Made by a program: the position numbers and the translations under genes | Shown here: piece after piece, positions 35,092 to 44,066 of the stretch | Numbering within the stretch: the stretch's first letter is position 1 | Layout of the letters: every line of letters starts with the position of its first letter | NCBI GenBank assembly: GCA_021324935.1 | Contig: JAJPIE010000067.1 | Coordinates: forward strand, 1-64,000 | Direction: 5' to 3' | DNA: 64,000 nt | DNA from: Acidobacteriota bacterium | Lineage (GTDB): Bacteria; Acidobacteriota; Terriglobia; Acidiferrales; UBA7541 | The notes under the pieces: model-generated | The model's database searches: none | Seen by the model: the letters and a program-made list of their open reading frames with translations, nothing else | Told to the model about the DNA's origin: nothing

Positions 35092-36447
35092 TCACGGCTT
35101 CGAACTCATCGCTCTCTCAATCGCCTGTGCCAGCGTCTGATCCACTCCATCCGGATCAAAACCCTCCGCCCGATAAGCAATTTTGCCCGCCCGGTCAAGA
35201 ATCACGGTCGTCGGAAAAGAATTCACCTGCAGCAGCGCGTCCAGCCCATCTGCAAACAACACTGGCGACTTTGGCTTCTCTTCCGCTACGTATGGTCCCA
35301 CCAGCGTTTCGTCTTCGTCGCAATTCACCTCGAAAAACAACACGTCTTTTTCCCGGTCCGCGAACTGGCTCGCCACTCTTTCAAAATGAGGTTCCCACTC
35401 CCGGCACGGCCCGCACCAGGTAGCCCAGAAGTTCATCACCACCACTTTCCCCTTGGTATCGGCAAGCGGGAACTCCGAACCATCCGCCACTTTTCGCAGC
35501 ACAAACTGCGAGGGCTCCTTCAATCCCTTGTTTCGCGCGGTTTTTGCCGCTGCGCTAGCCGCCGCGGTCTCGTCGTAGACACGCAGCAGATAATCTCCCA
35601 GTCCGTCCTCAGACCCGTGCGCCAGCCTCCAGGCATTGCCGATTTTTTTCCGTACTTCGGGCCGCGAAGCGCTCCCCGGTGAACCATCCGCCAGCGCGAA
35701 TGCCAATGCGTATTCGTGGACCGCCGTCGCCGGGTCTTGCCGCATCTCGGCGAGTTCTCCCAGATGTTCCGCGGCGCTGGAACTTGGCAGAATCTGGTAA
35801 CTCGCTTGGAAATCCTCCTGCGCCTTTTTGGGTTCCTTGAGTTTCTGATAGAGCCTGCCGCGCACGACCAGGATCGCCGATTCGTCGCGCTGCTTGTCTT
35901 TTTCAAATTGTTCGCTCGATTGCCGCGGTGATTTGTCCGAAGCCGATTCTCGTTGCACGATCTCCAGCACTCGCGTGCAGTAATTCACCGCGCGCCGCCA
36001 CCCTGCCGCGTCGCCATAGCGCTCCAACAATTGCACCGAGAGCACGTTGATCGATAGGTCGTTCGGATTCAACGCCACCATGCGCTCCGCGTATTCGGTA
36101 GCCAAGGAAAAATCGCGTAGCTGCAAGCTCGATTCCACCAGCGCCCGGTAAATCTGCGGCCGCTGCGAGCTTTCGGGATACTTCTTCAGGAACTCCCGCA
36201 GGTTCCGTACCATCGCCGCGCGGTCGTTTCCGGCCTGGTCAATGGCTTTCTGCAATTCTTGTTGTTCCTGCGCCAGTTCATGCGCCGCCGCCTGTTTGGT
36301 GGAGTTTTTTCTTCCATCCGCGGCTGGCGCTGGTGTATCCGGAACCGTCTCCGGCTTTTCCTGACACCAAATTGTCGGCGGAAGCCCAAGAAAAATCAGG
36401 AGGGAACTAGCCCCGAGGACTCTTCCGTATATGCGACCAGTTCTCAC
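35092..36447 (-). CDS. TlpA-like thioredoxin-fold protein with TPR region
   Basis: This is 451 residues. An N-terminal signal (LLIFLGLPPTIWC) is followed by helical TPR-like repeats (about 60-290) and a C-terminal TlpA/ResA domain: VVVMNFWATWCGPCREWEP with Cys345-x-x-Cys348, then FPTTVILDRAGKI with its cis-Pro. It is probably a periplasmic thiol-disulfide reductase, possibly lipid-anchored or released. The long repeat region before the thioredoxin fold is unusual for TlpA and suggests a protein partner. Confidence 0.85.
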   Translation of the reverse strand: MRTGRIYGRVLGASSLLIFLGLPPTIWCQEKPETVPDTPAPAADGRKNSTKQAAAHELAQEQQELQKAIDQAGNDRAAMVRNLREFLKKYPESSQRPQIYRALVESSLQLRDFSLATEYAERMVALNPNDLSINVLSVQLLERYGDAAGWRRAVNYCTRVLEIVQRESASDKSPRQSSEQFEKDKQRDESAILVVRGRLYQKLKEPKKAQEDFQASYQILPSSSAAEHLGELAEMRQDPATAVHEYALAFALADGSPGSASRPEVRKKIGNAWRLAHGSEDGLGDYLLRVYDETAAASAAAKTARNKGLKEPSQFVLRKVADGSEFPLADTKGKVVVMNFWATWCGPCREWEPHFERVASQFADREKDVLFFEVNCDEDETLVGPYVAEEKPKSPVLFADGLDALLQVNSFPTTVILDRAGKIAYRAEGFDPDGVDQTLAQAIERAMSSKP

Positions 36448-36780
36448 CTTGTCATTGTACCGGGTTTACGCCCCTGTTGCCCCGGCCTCTCGGTAAAAGA
36501 CGTCAAACCTCTAGGTCGAGAGATTCAGTGGCGCCGTCGATTTCCTTTTTATCGTGCGCAAGGGAGAAATTGTCATCCCGAATCCTCCGCGGTTTTTGCG
36601 GGCTGAGGGATCTGCTCCTCGTTCGAGGAGTTTTGCGCCGCCAGGATGTCAACAGATCCAGATGTGGTCTGAAATATGAAGTGAGGACAACTCTGACGTG
36701 GAGATCAAAACAATACACGTAACGCTTAAAACAGAAGGCTTATGACTTAAGACTTATGACTTAAGACTTATGACTTCTCC
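36448..36780. repeat. gap with a GTCATCCCGA element and a 14-bp tandem repeat
   Basis: A GTCATCCCGA element with a CCGCGGTTTTTGCGGG core lies at 36572-36616. A 14-bp unit CTTATGACTTAAGA repeats 2.7 times at 36739-36776, almost touching the next gene's stop. No gene is seen. Confidence 0.65.
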
Positions 36781-37764
36781 TCACGCTCCGCCCACGTTCA
36801 CGCTTCCAGAAATCGTATGCACTTCCACCCGCCCGGCCGAATCCCCGATATGTGCCCGAAGCGAATGCTTGCTCTGCTCTTCCAGTATCACCGGAATGCT
36901 CGTGCGGATGTCTCCCGACGTCGATTCCGCCGACAGCAGAAAACCTGCGCTCTTCGGTACGTGCAGCTCCACCGATCCGGACACCGTCTTCAACTCCCAA
37001 TACCGGTTTGCGCTCGGATTCCCCGAAACCTGGATCGCGCCGGATATCGCGTGTATCTTCAGATCGTTATTGGCGTCCGTGACTTCAATCGACCCGCTCG
37101 CCGCCGAAGCATCCACGCGATCCCCCGGATGCTCGATGCGAATCGATCCGCTGGCTGCGCTCACCCGTAGCTCACCTTTCACGTCCGCGATTTTTACGTC
37201 GCCCGAGGCGCTGGACACGCGCAAGAATCCCCCAATCCCCGAAACTTCGATCGATCCGCTCGCTGCGTTCACCGACGTGTCGCTGTCCACGCGATACACG
37301 TGCACATACCCCGACGCCGAACCCGCTTTCACCGGGCCTTTGACGTTGTCAATCGTGATGCCGCCGGACGCAACATCCGAATCGATCTCTGTTCCGTGCG
37401 GCACCTCGATCTGGTAGTCGATGGAGACGTTCTTGAACCAGGAAGCGTTCTTTCCAATGCGGATCGTATTTCCGTTTTGCTCCACAGGAGGATTCGCCGC
37501 CACCTCATCCACGCTCTTCGCACCCCCGCCGAAAATCGACCATCCTCCCGGTGTCACTTTCCCGTGAATTCGCACCACCCCGTCAGCGCTGCCGCGAATC
37601 TCGGTATTCCCGGAAGCGTTATTCAGCTCCAGACGCACCGGCGCCGTCACTTGGAACGAACGGTCAAAGGTGGCGCTCTCGCTGGCCTGGATGGGGATCG
37701 AAATGCCGAGAAAAGCCATCCCTAGGAGCGCTGCGAACGGGAGGTTGAGGGGTCGTCTGTTCAT
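36781..37764 (-). CDS. exported DUF4097-type beta-repeat protein
   Basis: This is 327 residues from the ATG MNRRPLNLPFAALLG; a much longer frame upstream lies antisense to nothing but overlaps larE, so the signal-bearing start is used. After the signal, repeated short strands follow the pattern SGSIxVxxxxGxLxVxxxSG (for example NAASGSIEVSGIGGFLRVSS and SAASGSIRIEH), typical of DUF4097 or head-GIN-like beta solenoids. No catalytic residue is visible. Likely an envelope-associated or surface protein. The 56-base gap to larE suggests cotranscription but no shared role. Confidence 0.75.
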   Translation of the reverse strand: MNRRPLNLPFAALLGMAFLGISIPIQASESATFDRSFQVTAPVRLELNNASGNTEIRGSADGVVRIHGKVTPGGWSIFGGGAKSVDEVAANPPVEQNGNTIRIGKNASWFKNVSIDYQIEVPHGTEIDSDVASGGITIDNVKGPVKAGSASGYVHVYRVDSDTSVNAASGSIEVSGIGGFLRVSSASGDVKIADVKGELRVSAASGSIRIEHPGDRVDASAASGSIEVTDANNDLKIHAISGAIQVSGNPSANRYWELKTVSGSVELHVPKSAGFLLSAESTSGDIRTSIPVILEEQSKHSLRAHIGDSAGRVEVHTISGSVNVGGA

Positions 37765-37820
37765 CAAAGTATTGTGCCCTGCCAGCCGGGCCCTCCTATG
37801 CAAAGATACGTTAGCAGCCC

Positions 37821-38687
37821 CTAGGATGTTCCGGCCGCTTTGCGCAGCGTTTCGTTCAGCGACCCTTGACGGTAACCCTCTAAATCCAAAGCCACATAGG
37901 TGAAACCAGCTTCCTTCAGGCTGCGCACGATTTCGGCCGCCATCGCTGCCTCCTGGGCTCGAGGCATCTCCTTCTGGTCCAATTCCACCCGCGCCAGCTT
38001 GTCGTGCAGTCGCACGCGAAACTGCCGGAATCCCAGCGCCCGCAGCGCCGCCTCGCCCCGTTCTACCAGCGAGAGCCGCTCGGGCGTTACTTCTGTGCCG
38101 TACGGCAGTCGCGACGACAAGCACGCCGAAGCCGGACGGTCCCAGCAGGGAATTCCCGCTCGCTTCGCCAACAGCCGGATTTCCGCCTTGTGCATTCCCG
38201 CTTCCAGCAGTGGCGTCAGCACCTGGTGCTCGGCCGCCGCCCGCTGCCCGGGCCGGAAGTCCGACGCATCGTCGGCATTCACGCCGTACGTCACGGCCGC
38301 AATGCCTCGTTCCTTCGCCAATCGATCCAGTGCTGAAAAAAGCTCGTCTTTGCAGTAGTAGCATCGGTCCGCTGCATTCGCCCGGTACGCCGGATTTTCC
38401 AGTTCGTGGGTCGCAATGTATTCGTGCCGCACCCTTGTGGCCTTCACGAGTGCTTTCACCTGTTCTCGGTCGTATGCCGAGTAGCTTTCTGACAGTGCCG
38501 TCACCGAGAGCGCCTTCTCTCCCAGAGCGCGATCCGCCGCCCACGCCAGGTACGCCGAATCAATCCCGCCCGAAAGCGCCACAACCACCGAAGGCAGCTT
38601 CGCCAGCCGCGCCAACAGCGCGCGTTCCTTCCCGTCGGCCACCGCCTCCGACGCCTCATCCATCCGTATGTTTACCAGCATTTCCAT
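37821..38687 (-). CDS. larE: LarE-type sulfur transferase
   Basis: This is 288 residues. LarE provides the sulfur atoms for the Ni-pincer nucleotide cofactor. The PP-loop SGGIDS is at 39-44, with LSESYSAYDREQ and RCYYCKDELF following, then the conserved ACLSSRLPYG box with Cys189 where the sacrificial Cys of the lactobacillus enzyme lies. Cys109-x-x-Cys112 and Cys181 are also present, which matches LarE versions that carry several active-site cysteines. It is separated from larC by 10 kb. Confidence 0.9.
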   Translation of the reverse strand: MEMLVNIRMDEASEAVADGKERALLARLAKLPSVVVALSGGIDSAYLAWAADRALGEKALSVTALSESYSAYDREQVKALVKATRVRHEYIATHELENPAYRANAADRCYYCKDELFSALDRLAKERGIAAVTYGVNADDASDFRPGQRAAAEHQVLTPLLEAGMHKAEIRLLAKRAGIPCWDRPASACLSSRLPYGTEVTPERLSLVERGEAALRALGFRQFRVRLHDKLARVELDQKEMPRAQEAAMAAEIVRSLKEAGFTYVALDLEGYRQGSLNETLRKAAGTS

Positions 38688-38803
38688 ATTCCGCCGTGGC
38701 AGTGGCGCTCCTTCCCGTGCAGCCGGTCCGCGCTCTCAACCTGAAATGCAAGCACACTCATCCCCGCGTTGGTTTGTTCTCTTATTTTCCCCTAACTTCA
38801 TGT
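38688..38803. repeat. short gap with a GCACAGGC-family relative
   Basis: GGCAGTGGCGCTCCTTCCCGTGC (38698-38720) is a decayed member of the dispersed palindrome family; nothing else is recognised. Confidence 0.35.
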
Positions 38804-40102
38804 TTACTTAAAATCCAGCAACACTTCCACGGTTCCCTTTGCCGGATCGGTCTGCAAATAATGACCCACGGTGTCGTAATGCACCGGCAAATCCCGAAAT
38901 ATTTTCTCTTTGTGCGATTCCAATTGAATCAGAAAATCCTCGAACATCTTCTTGTTAAACACGTCGCCCGGCTTCGCCGTCCATGCGTCGTGGATCATCT
39001 TTTCCCCGCTCAACGACATTCCGGAAATCGTCATCGACCCATACTTATATTGGATGCCTTCGTTCACCTCCACATCGTAGGAAACCGTGTGCGCCACATC
39101 ATCGTAAACCGGTGTCGGCGTCACTTTCACCTCCAGATACCCGCGCTCCCCGTATTCTTCCCGCACGCGATCCCACGACCCGAAGATGGCCTGCCCGTTT
39201 GCCACTTCGCCCGCCTTCATCCCCAGCAAATTCGTCAGCGTAATCGTCGAAATCGCGGCGTTGCCCTTCCAATCCACGCCTTTCCACTTGTAAATCGCTC
39301 CGGGCGCGCACGGCACGTACACCGGAATCTGGTCTGTTAGCTTCTGCGTGTTGGGATCTCCCGTTAGCCGGACTTCCGGCGGCCCGATCTTTGCCTGCAA
39401 ATAGCCCTTTTGCTGGTAAATCGGACGAATCTCTTCTGCCAGGAACAAATCTATATTCAATCGCGAGTACGGATGATTCAGAATCTCTCCCAGGTGCGTC
39501 CGCACCGCCGGATCCTCGGCAAGTGTGGCGTCGCTGAACTGCACGCTCGCGATCTTCGGCACCAATCCGACGACGCTGAACTGTTGCTCCGATCCATCCG
39601 CGAGTGGGCTTAAGACCACCTGATGCGTCACGTCCGCGTGTGGCTCCCGCGCCGCGATCAGTTGCTTCAGGGCATCCGCGGCCCGTTCCACCACCTCGCC
39701 TGCTTCCGGCAAATGCCTGTCGTAAAAGGGCAGCAATTTCTGGATGGCCGCATCGATCTCCGAATCGTCGTACCACGGAAAGTTGTCATAAGAGACCAGC
39801 AGCAGCGGATTTTCTTCCGTTTGAAACGTCAGGTAAACCCCTTCCATTTTGGTGTCGAATTTGTAGGTCACCTTCGCGAAAAGTCCCGTTCGTACCAGCG
39901 CGTCGGCGGCTTCCTGCAAGTCGCTGCGGCCCACTTGCGAACCGGTCTTCAGCCCGGAAAGGTAAATCACCTGGGCTTCGGTCAGGTGCTTCAAGCCTTC
40001 CACGTGTACTTCTTTTAGTGCCGCGGTTTGTGCCCGCACTTCAGGTGCGGCAAGGAAGGGAAGGAGCGCTACCACCAGCAAGACGTGGAGGCGTGATCGC
40101 AT
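38804..40102 (-). CDS. POTRA-domain protein lacking a beta barrel
   Basis: This is 432 residues. A signal peptide (LHVLLVVALLPFLAAPEVRA) is followed by at least three POTRA-like repeats: LKEVHVEGLKHLTEAQVIYLSG (about 28), ASVQFSDATLAEDPAVRTH (about 185) and MTISGMSLSGEKMIHDAW (about 350). The C-terminus stops at VEVLLDF without the 16-strand barrel of BamA or TamA. It may be an accessory periplasmic part of an outer-membrane assembly system, or a truncated Omp85. The frame is intact, so truncation must be old. Confidence 0.75.
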   Translation of the reverse strand: MRSRLHVLLVVALLPFLAAPEVRAQTAALKEVHVEGLKHLTEAQVIYLSGLKTGSQVGRSDLQEAADALVRTGLFAKVTYKFDTKMEGVYLTFQTEENPLLLVSYDNFPWYDDSEIDAAIQKLLPFYDRHLPEAGEVVERAADALKQLIAAREPHADVTHQVVLSPLADGSEQQFSVVGLVPKIASVQFSDATLAEDPAVRTHLGEILNHPYSRLNIDLFLAEEIRPIYQQKGYLQAKIGPPEVRLTGDPNTQKLTDQIPVYVPCAPGAIYKWKGVDWKGNAAISTITLTNLLGMKAGEVANGQAIFGSWDRVREEYGERGYLEVKVTPTPVYDDVAHTVSYDVEVNEGIQYKYGSMTISGMSLSGEKMIHDAWTAKPGDVFNKKMFEDFLIQLESHKEKIFRDLPVHYDTVGHYLQTDPAKGTVEVLLDFK

Positions 40103-40237
40103 GCTCCAATTCTAGCCGATTTTCTTTCTTGGTAGCGCCGGCATCCTGGCTGCCCAGCATTGTGCACCCGGAAATGGCTATGCTCCGCTTGTTCGCGTAG
40201 GTCGCGCCTTCCGATGCGGGCCGCCTTTAACGTCTGC

Positions 40238-42100
40238 CTACTCCACTGTCACCGATTTCGCCAGATTTCTCGGTTGGTCCACGTCGCACCCTCTGCGCAC
40301 CGCAATGTGATACGCCAGAAGCTGCAACGGAATAATCTCCAGCAGCGGCGCAAGCAAATCCGGCGCCGGCGGCAGCTCGATGATGTGATCGGACGCTTCC
40401 CGCGCCAGTCGATCTCCCCTGGTCACTACCGAAATTACAATCCCGTCTCGTGCCTTCACCTCTTTGATGTTCGAAACGCTCTTTTCATACAGGGTCATCG
40501 AAGCTGGATCCGTTTCATCCCGCGTCGCCAGCACCACCACCGGCAAATTCTCGTCAATCAGCGCGTTCGGTCCGTGCTTCATCTCACCCGATGGATAGCC
40601 TTCCGCATGGATGTAGGAAATTTCCTTCAGTTTCAGCGCGCCCTCCAGCGCAATCGGGTAATGAATCCCGCGTCCCAGGTAGAGAAAATCCGACTGCCGG
40701 AAGAATTGCCGCGCCAAATTTTCGTAAAACCCCGTCTCCTCGGCCTGCAGAATCGTCTCCATCTTGTGCGGAATTCGTGTGAACTCCAGCATCAACGCTC
40801 GCGCCGCATCCTCGGAAAGCTTTCCGCGCGCCTGCCCAAGGTACGACCCTAGCAGCACCAGCGCCGCCAGTTGCGACGTGAACGCCTTCGTCGACGCCAC
40901 GCCAATTTCCGGCCCCGCGTGCGTCAAGATTGTCCCCGCGGCCTCGCGCGTAATCATCGAGCCTTTCACGTTGCAGATCGCCAGGCTCGGCGACCCCTTC
41001 TGCTTCGCCTCCCGCTGCGCCGCCAGCGTGTCCGCCGTCTCGCCGGACTGGCTGATGCACACCGCCAGCGTCCGTCCGTCAATGATCGGGTCGCGATACC
41101 GGAACTCGCTGCCGTAATCCACCTCCACCGGCAGGCGCGCCAGCCGCTCGATCAGGAACTTTCCCGCCAGCCCCGCGTGCCAGCTCGTCCCGCAGGCCAG
41201 AATTCGCACGTTCTGAAATTCGCGGAACTCCTTCTCTGTAATCGCCATTTCGTCCAGGAACACTTTCCCGGTGTCCTGCGAAATCCGGCCCAGCAGTGTG
41301 TCGCGCACTGCCCGCGGCTGTTCGAAAATCTCCTTCTGCATGAAATGCTTGTAGCCGCCCTTTTCGGCCATGATCGGATCCCAGGCTACGTGATGGGCCG
41401 GCCGCTCCACGGGCTTGCCATCTACGTCCGTCACGCGCACTCCGTCGCGGCTCAGCACGGCCACGTCGCCGTCCGCCAGGAAGAAAATCTTCCGTGTGTG
41501 CTCCAGCAGCGCCGGAATGTCGCTGGCGACGAAAAATTCACCTTCGCCCAGTCCAATCACCGAAGGAGGTCCAATTCGCGCGGCGATCAGCTTCTGCGGA
41601 TCCTTCGCCGACAAAAACACCAGCGAATAAATCCCGCGCAGGTCCTTCAGCGTTTTCCGTACCGCTTCTTCGAACGGCAGCTCCTTCGCGTACTTCTCCA
41701 CCAGGTGCGCCACCACTTCCGTATCCGTTTCCGTGGCGAACTTGTGGCCTTCGCCCTGTAGTTTCTCCTTCAGCTCCAGGTAATTTTCGATTATCCCGTT
41801 GTGCACCACCACGTATTGCCCGGTGCAGTCGCGGTGCGGGTGTGCGTTCTCTTCCGTCGGCCGCCCGTGCGTCGCCCAGCGCGTGTGCCCGATTCCGTAA
41901 GTTCCCTCGATCGGCGACTCGCGCAATACCTCTTCCAGATTTTTCAGTTTTCCCGGCGCCCGGCGAATCTCGATCTTTCCCGCTGCATTCACAACGGCGA
42001 TCCCCGCGGAGTCATAGCCGCGGTATTCGAGCTTCCGCAGTCCCTCGATAATCACGGGCACTACTTTTTTCGGGCCGATATAGCCGACAATCCCGCACAT
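40238..42100 (-). CDS. glmS: glutamine-fructose-6-phosphate aminotransferase
   Basis: This is 620 residues. It makes glucosamine-6-phosphate for peptidoglycan and lipid A. The N-terminal glutaminase begins with catalytic Cys2 (MCGIVGYIG) and includes [10 protein letters not shown] and HTRWATHG. Two SIS domains follow ([24 protein letters not shown]; later [20 protein letters not shown]). The C-terminus ends LAKSVTVE as usual. No glmS ribozyme is visible in the short upstream region. Confidence 0.97.
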   Translation of the reverse strand: MCGIVGYIGPKKVVPVIIEGLRKLEYRGYDSAGIAVVNAAGKIEIRRAPGKLKNLEEVLRESPIEGTYGIGHTRWATHGRPTEENAHPHRDCTGQYVVVHNGIIENYLELKEKLQGEGHKFATETDTEVVAHLVEKYAKELPFEEAVRKTLKDLRGIYSLVFLSAKDPQKLIAARIGPPSVIGLGEGEFFVASDIPALLEHTRKIFFLADGDVAVLSRDGVRVTDVDGKPVERPAHHVAWDPIMAEKGGYKHFMQKEIFEQPRAVRDTLLGRISQDTGKVFLDEMAITEKEFREFQNVRILACGTSWHAGLAGKFLIERLARLPVEVDYGSEFRYRDPIIDGRTLAVCISQSGETADTLAAQREAKQKGSPSLAICNVKGSMITREAAGTILTHAGPEIGVASTKAFTSQLAALVLLGSYLGQARGKLSEDAARALMLEFTRIPHKMETILQAEETGFYENLARQFFRQSDFLYLGRGIHYPIALEGALKLKEISYIHAEGYPSGEMKHGPNALIDENLPVVVLATRDETDPASMTLYEKSVSNIKEVKARDGIVISVVTRGDRLAREASDHIIELPPAPDLLAPLLEIIPLQLLAYHIAVRRGCDVDQPRNLAKSVTVE

Positions 42101-42185
42101 GCGGACGCTCTCCTCAGATGGATAGTTTCAGGGTAACACGCGCCTCTAGGGCGCGCGGGAAAAGACATACTCTGGCGCAGCGGAG

Positions 42186-42641
42186 TTACTGCGGGTTGGG
42201 TTGCGCCAGCTGCTGCGGCTCGGCGGGAGGAGCCTCCGCTGGTTGTTCTTTCGCTTTAGGCAGCGGGTCATTGAACGTGCGTTGCAGCTCGTAGGTGTTC
42301 AACTTGCGGTTCGCGTCAAAATAAAAAGTCACGCGCGCCGTCACCGGCGTCACCGTCTGCTGGTCGATGTGCCGGATGCTGGTCACGATGGTTCCGGGCT
42401 CTCCCGAAGGCAACACGGGATACCCGCGATTGTCCAGGAACGTCAGCACCTTCGACTCCGGCGTGCCGGCCGGCAATTGCGCGTCCAGCATCTCCTGAAG
42501 CGGTTTCAGCTTCGGGTCGTTGGTGCGTTCCACCTTCTGGCAACCCCCCATCCACAGCAGCAGTGCGCAAATTAATGTGATTCCCCACAGGGGCGAGCGT
42601 CCCCGCAAAAGCGCGGAAAATGGAGGAAGGGTTATTTGCAT
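42186..42641 (-). CDS. putative lipoprotein
   Basis: This is 151 residues. A hydrophobic leader ends at WMGGC (Cys34), an imperfect lipobox. The mature part has a beta-rich middle (GTIVTSIRHIDQQTVTPVTARVTFYF) and a Pro/Ala/Gln-rich C-terminal tail of about 25 residues. No family is recognised; SmpA-like or small periplasmic lipoproteins are possible. It lies 11 bases downstream of purS on the same strand. Confidence 0.6.
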   Translation of the reverse strand: MQITLPPFSALLRGRSPLWGITLICALLLWMGGCQKVERTNDPKLKPLQEMLDAQLPAGTPESKVLTFLDNRGYPVLPSGEPGTIVTSIRHIDQQTVTPVTARVTFYFDANRKLNTYELQRTFNDPLPKAKEQPAEAPPAEPQQLAQPNPQ

Positions 42642-42652
42642 TGGCTACTGGT

Positions 42653-42895
42653 TTAGTCCACGATCTCGAATCGGTATTCCTCGATCACCGGGTTGGCCAG
42701 CACCTCTTTGGAAATCCGCTCGACCTGTTTTTGCGCCTCGTCCCGGTTCCACCCCTCGAGATTCAGCACGAAAAACTTCCCTTGCCGCACATCCGAAATC
42801 TGCGCGTAACCCAGGCTCGAAAGGGCCTGCTGGATCGTTTTTCCCTGCGGATCCAGAACCGTCCGTTTCGGCATTACCCATACATGTGCTTTCAT
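42653..42895 (-). CDS. purS: PurS subunit of phosphoribosylformylglycinamidine synthase
   Basis: This is 80 residues from the ATG at 42895, the usual PurS length. PurS bridges PurL and PurQ in the purine pathway step that makes FGAM. The family look is clear: VLDPQGKTIQQALSSLGY, then VRQGKFFVLNL and a final VIEEYRFEI. purL and purQ are not in the window; the next genes are a lipoprotein and an adenosine deaminase, so this subunit is dispersed from its partners here. Confidence 0.88.
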   Translation of the reverse strand: MKAHVWVMPKRTVLDPQGKTIQQALSSLGYAQISDVRQGKFFVLNLEGWNRDEAQKQVERISKEVLANPVIEEYRFEIVD

Positions 42896-42972
42896 GCCAG
42901 CCAGTATAGCAATTCCTTCTCGCGCCTTCATCCTGCCCGAAAGTGCAGAAGCGGCTTTACGCCGCCTGCTTC

Positions 42973-43983
42973 TCATTCAGTCTGATTACCGATCTCTGAT
43001 TTCTCCCATCCAAACGCATGTCGAAAACTGCTATCCACCAGCCTGTTCAACTCCTCCTCTGTGAGCCCCATCGCCGAATGTGCCGCTCCGTATTCCTCTT
43101 CCAGCGTCGTATGGAACATCGCCGGGTCATCCGTGGATAGTGTCACAGGCACTCCGCGTCTCATCAGCTCCGGTAATGGATGTTTGTCGAGTCCCACATC
43201 GCTTTGCTTGCGCAACTTCGCCAGCGCTCCGGTGAACAAGTTGCTCCTTGGGCAAAGTTCCAAAGGAATCTGTCGCTCCGCCAGCGAGTCCATCAGCTCC
43301 TCGCTCAGAACTGCCGTGATTCCGTGCCCGATTCGTTCCGCACCCAGAATTTCAATGGCCTCGCGAATATTCTCTGGTGCGCCAATCTCCCCGGCATGAA
43401 TCAGCCGGTGCAATCCGTGCTCCCTCGCCCGCTCATACACTTTGCGGAACTCCACCGTCGGCAAACTCAGTTCGTCACCGCCAATCCCAAATGCCACAAT
43501 CCGGTCAGAGCAGCACTGTTTCGCCGCCTCCACCACCTGCATTGCGGCTTCGGCCCCGAACTGCCGGACGGCATCGAACACCCAATTCATCCGCAAACCG
43601 CGTTTCTCATATCCTTCAACGGCTCTCAACATCGCCTCGAAATTCGCTTCTGGCCGCTGCTTCCTCAATAACATCACCCCCACCGAAAGCGTAACCTCCG
43701 CGTACACCACCCTCTGTGCCAAAAGTTGCTCCGCCAGATCCTCCGCCAGCAGCGCAAAATCCCCCGGGTCCAGCAAAAACGAGGTCACCCATTTGAACGC
43801 GTCCAGGAAACCCGCGAAATCAGTGTACGAATATCTTCCTCGCACCTCGTCTTCTGTTAGGCGCACGTGGTGCCGCGCCGCCAGCGCCACCGCCACCTGC
43901 GGCCGGATCGATCCCTCCAAATGCAGATGTAGCTCCGCCTTGGGCAGGAGAGCAATATGTTTAGGAAGAGGGATCTTTGACAC
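42973..43983 (-). CDS. add: adenosine deaminase family enzyme
   Basis: This is 336 residues from a GTG at 43983 (VSKIPLPKH); the frame is open upstream but that stretch lacks conservation and contains repeat words. Zinc ligands His19 and His21 (ELHLHLEGS), IHAGE, GHGITAV and STDDPAMF mark the purine deaminase fold. It may deaminate adenosine, adenine or an aminofutalosine-like substrate. The last residues (EKSEIGNQTE) are encoded by CTGATTAC-type repeat sequence, so the C-terminus probably moved into the repeat. Confidence 0.85.
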   Translation of the reverse strand: MSKIPLPKHIALLPKAELHLHLEGSIRPQVAVALAARHHVRLTEDEVRGRYSYTDFAGFLDAFKWVTSFLLDPGDFALLAEDLAEQLLAQRVVYAEVTLSVGVMLLRKQRPEANFEAMLRAVEGYEKRGLRMNWVFDAVRQFGAEAAMQVVEAAKQCCSDRIVAFGIGGDELSLPTVEFRKVYERAREHGLHRLIHAGEIGAPENIREAIEILGAERIGHGITAVLSEELMDSLAERQIPLELCPRSNLFTGALAKLRKQSDVGLDKHPLPELMRRGVPVTLSTDDPAMFHTTLEEEYGAAHSAMGLTEEELNRLVDSSFRHAFGWEKSEIGNQTE

Positions 43984-44066
43984 TTCAGGTACCAAACACG
44001 AAATATCCAGTTTTGGTCTTTCTTTCTGATTACTTATCGCTGATCCCGGATTACTGCGCTCCCGCG

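Noticed and set aside
37765..38544. long N-terminal extension of the DUF4097 frame
   Set aside because: It overlaps larE out of frame; the ATG at 37764 starts a signal peptide and is the better start.
42101..42185. glmS ribozyme upstream of glmS
   Set aside because: The short gap shows no matching core and the host type rarely carries it.
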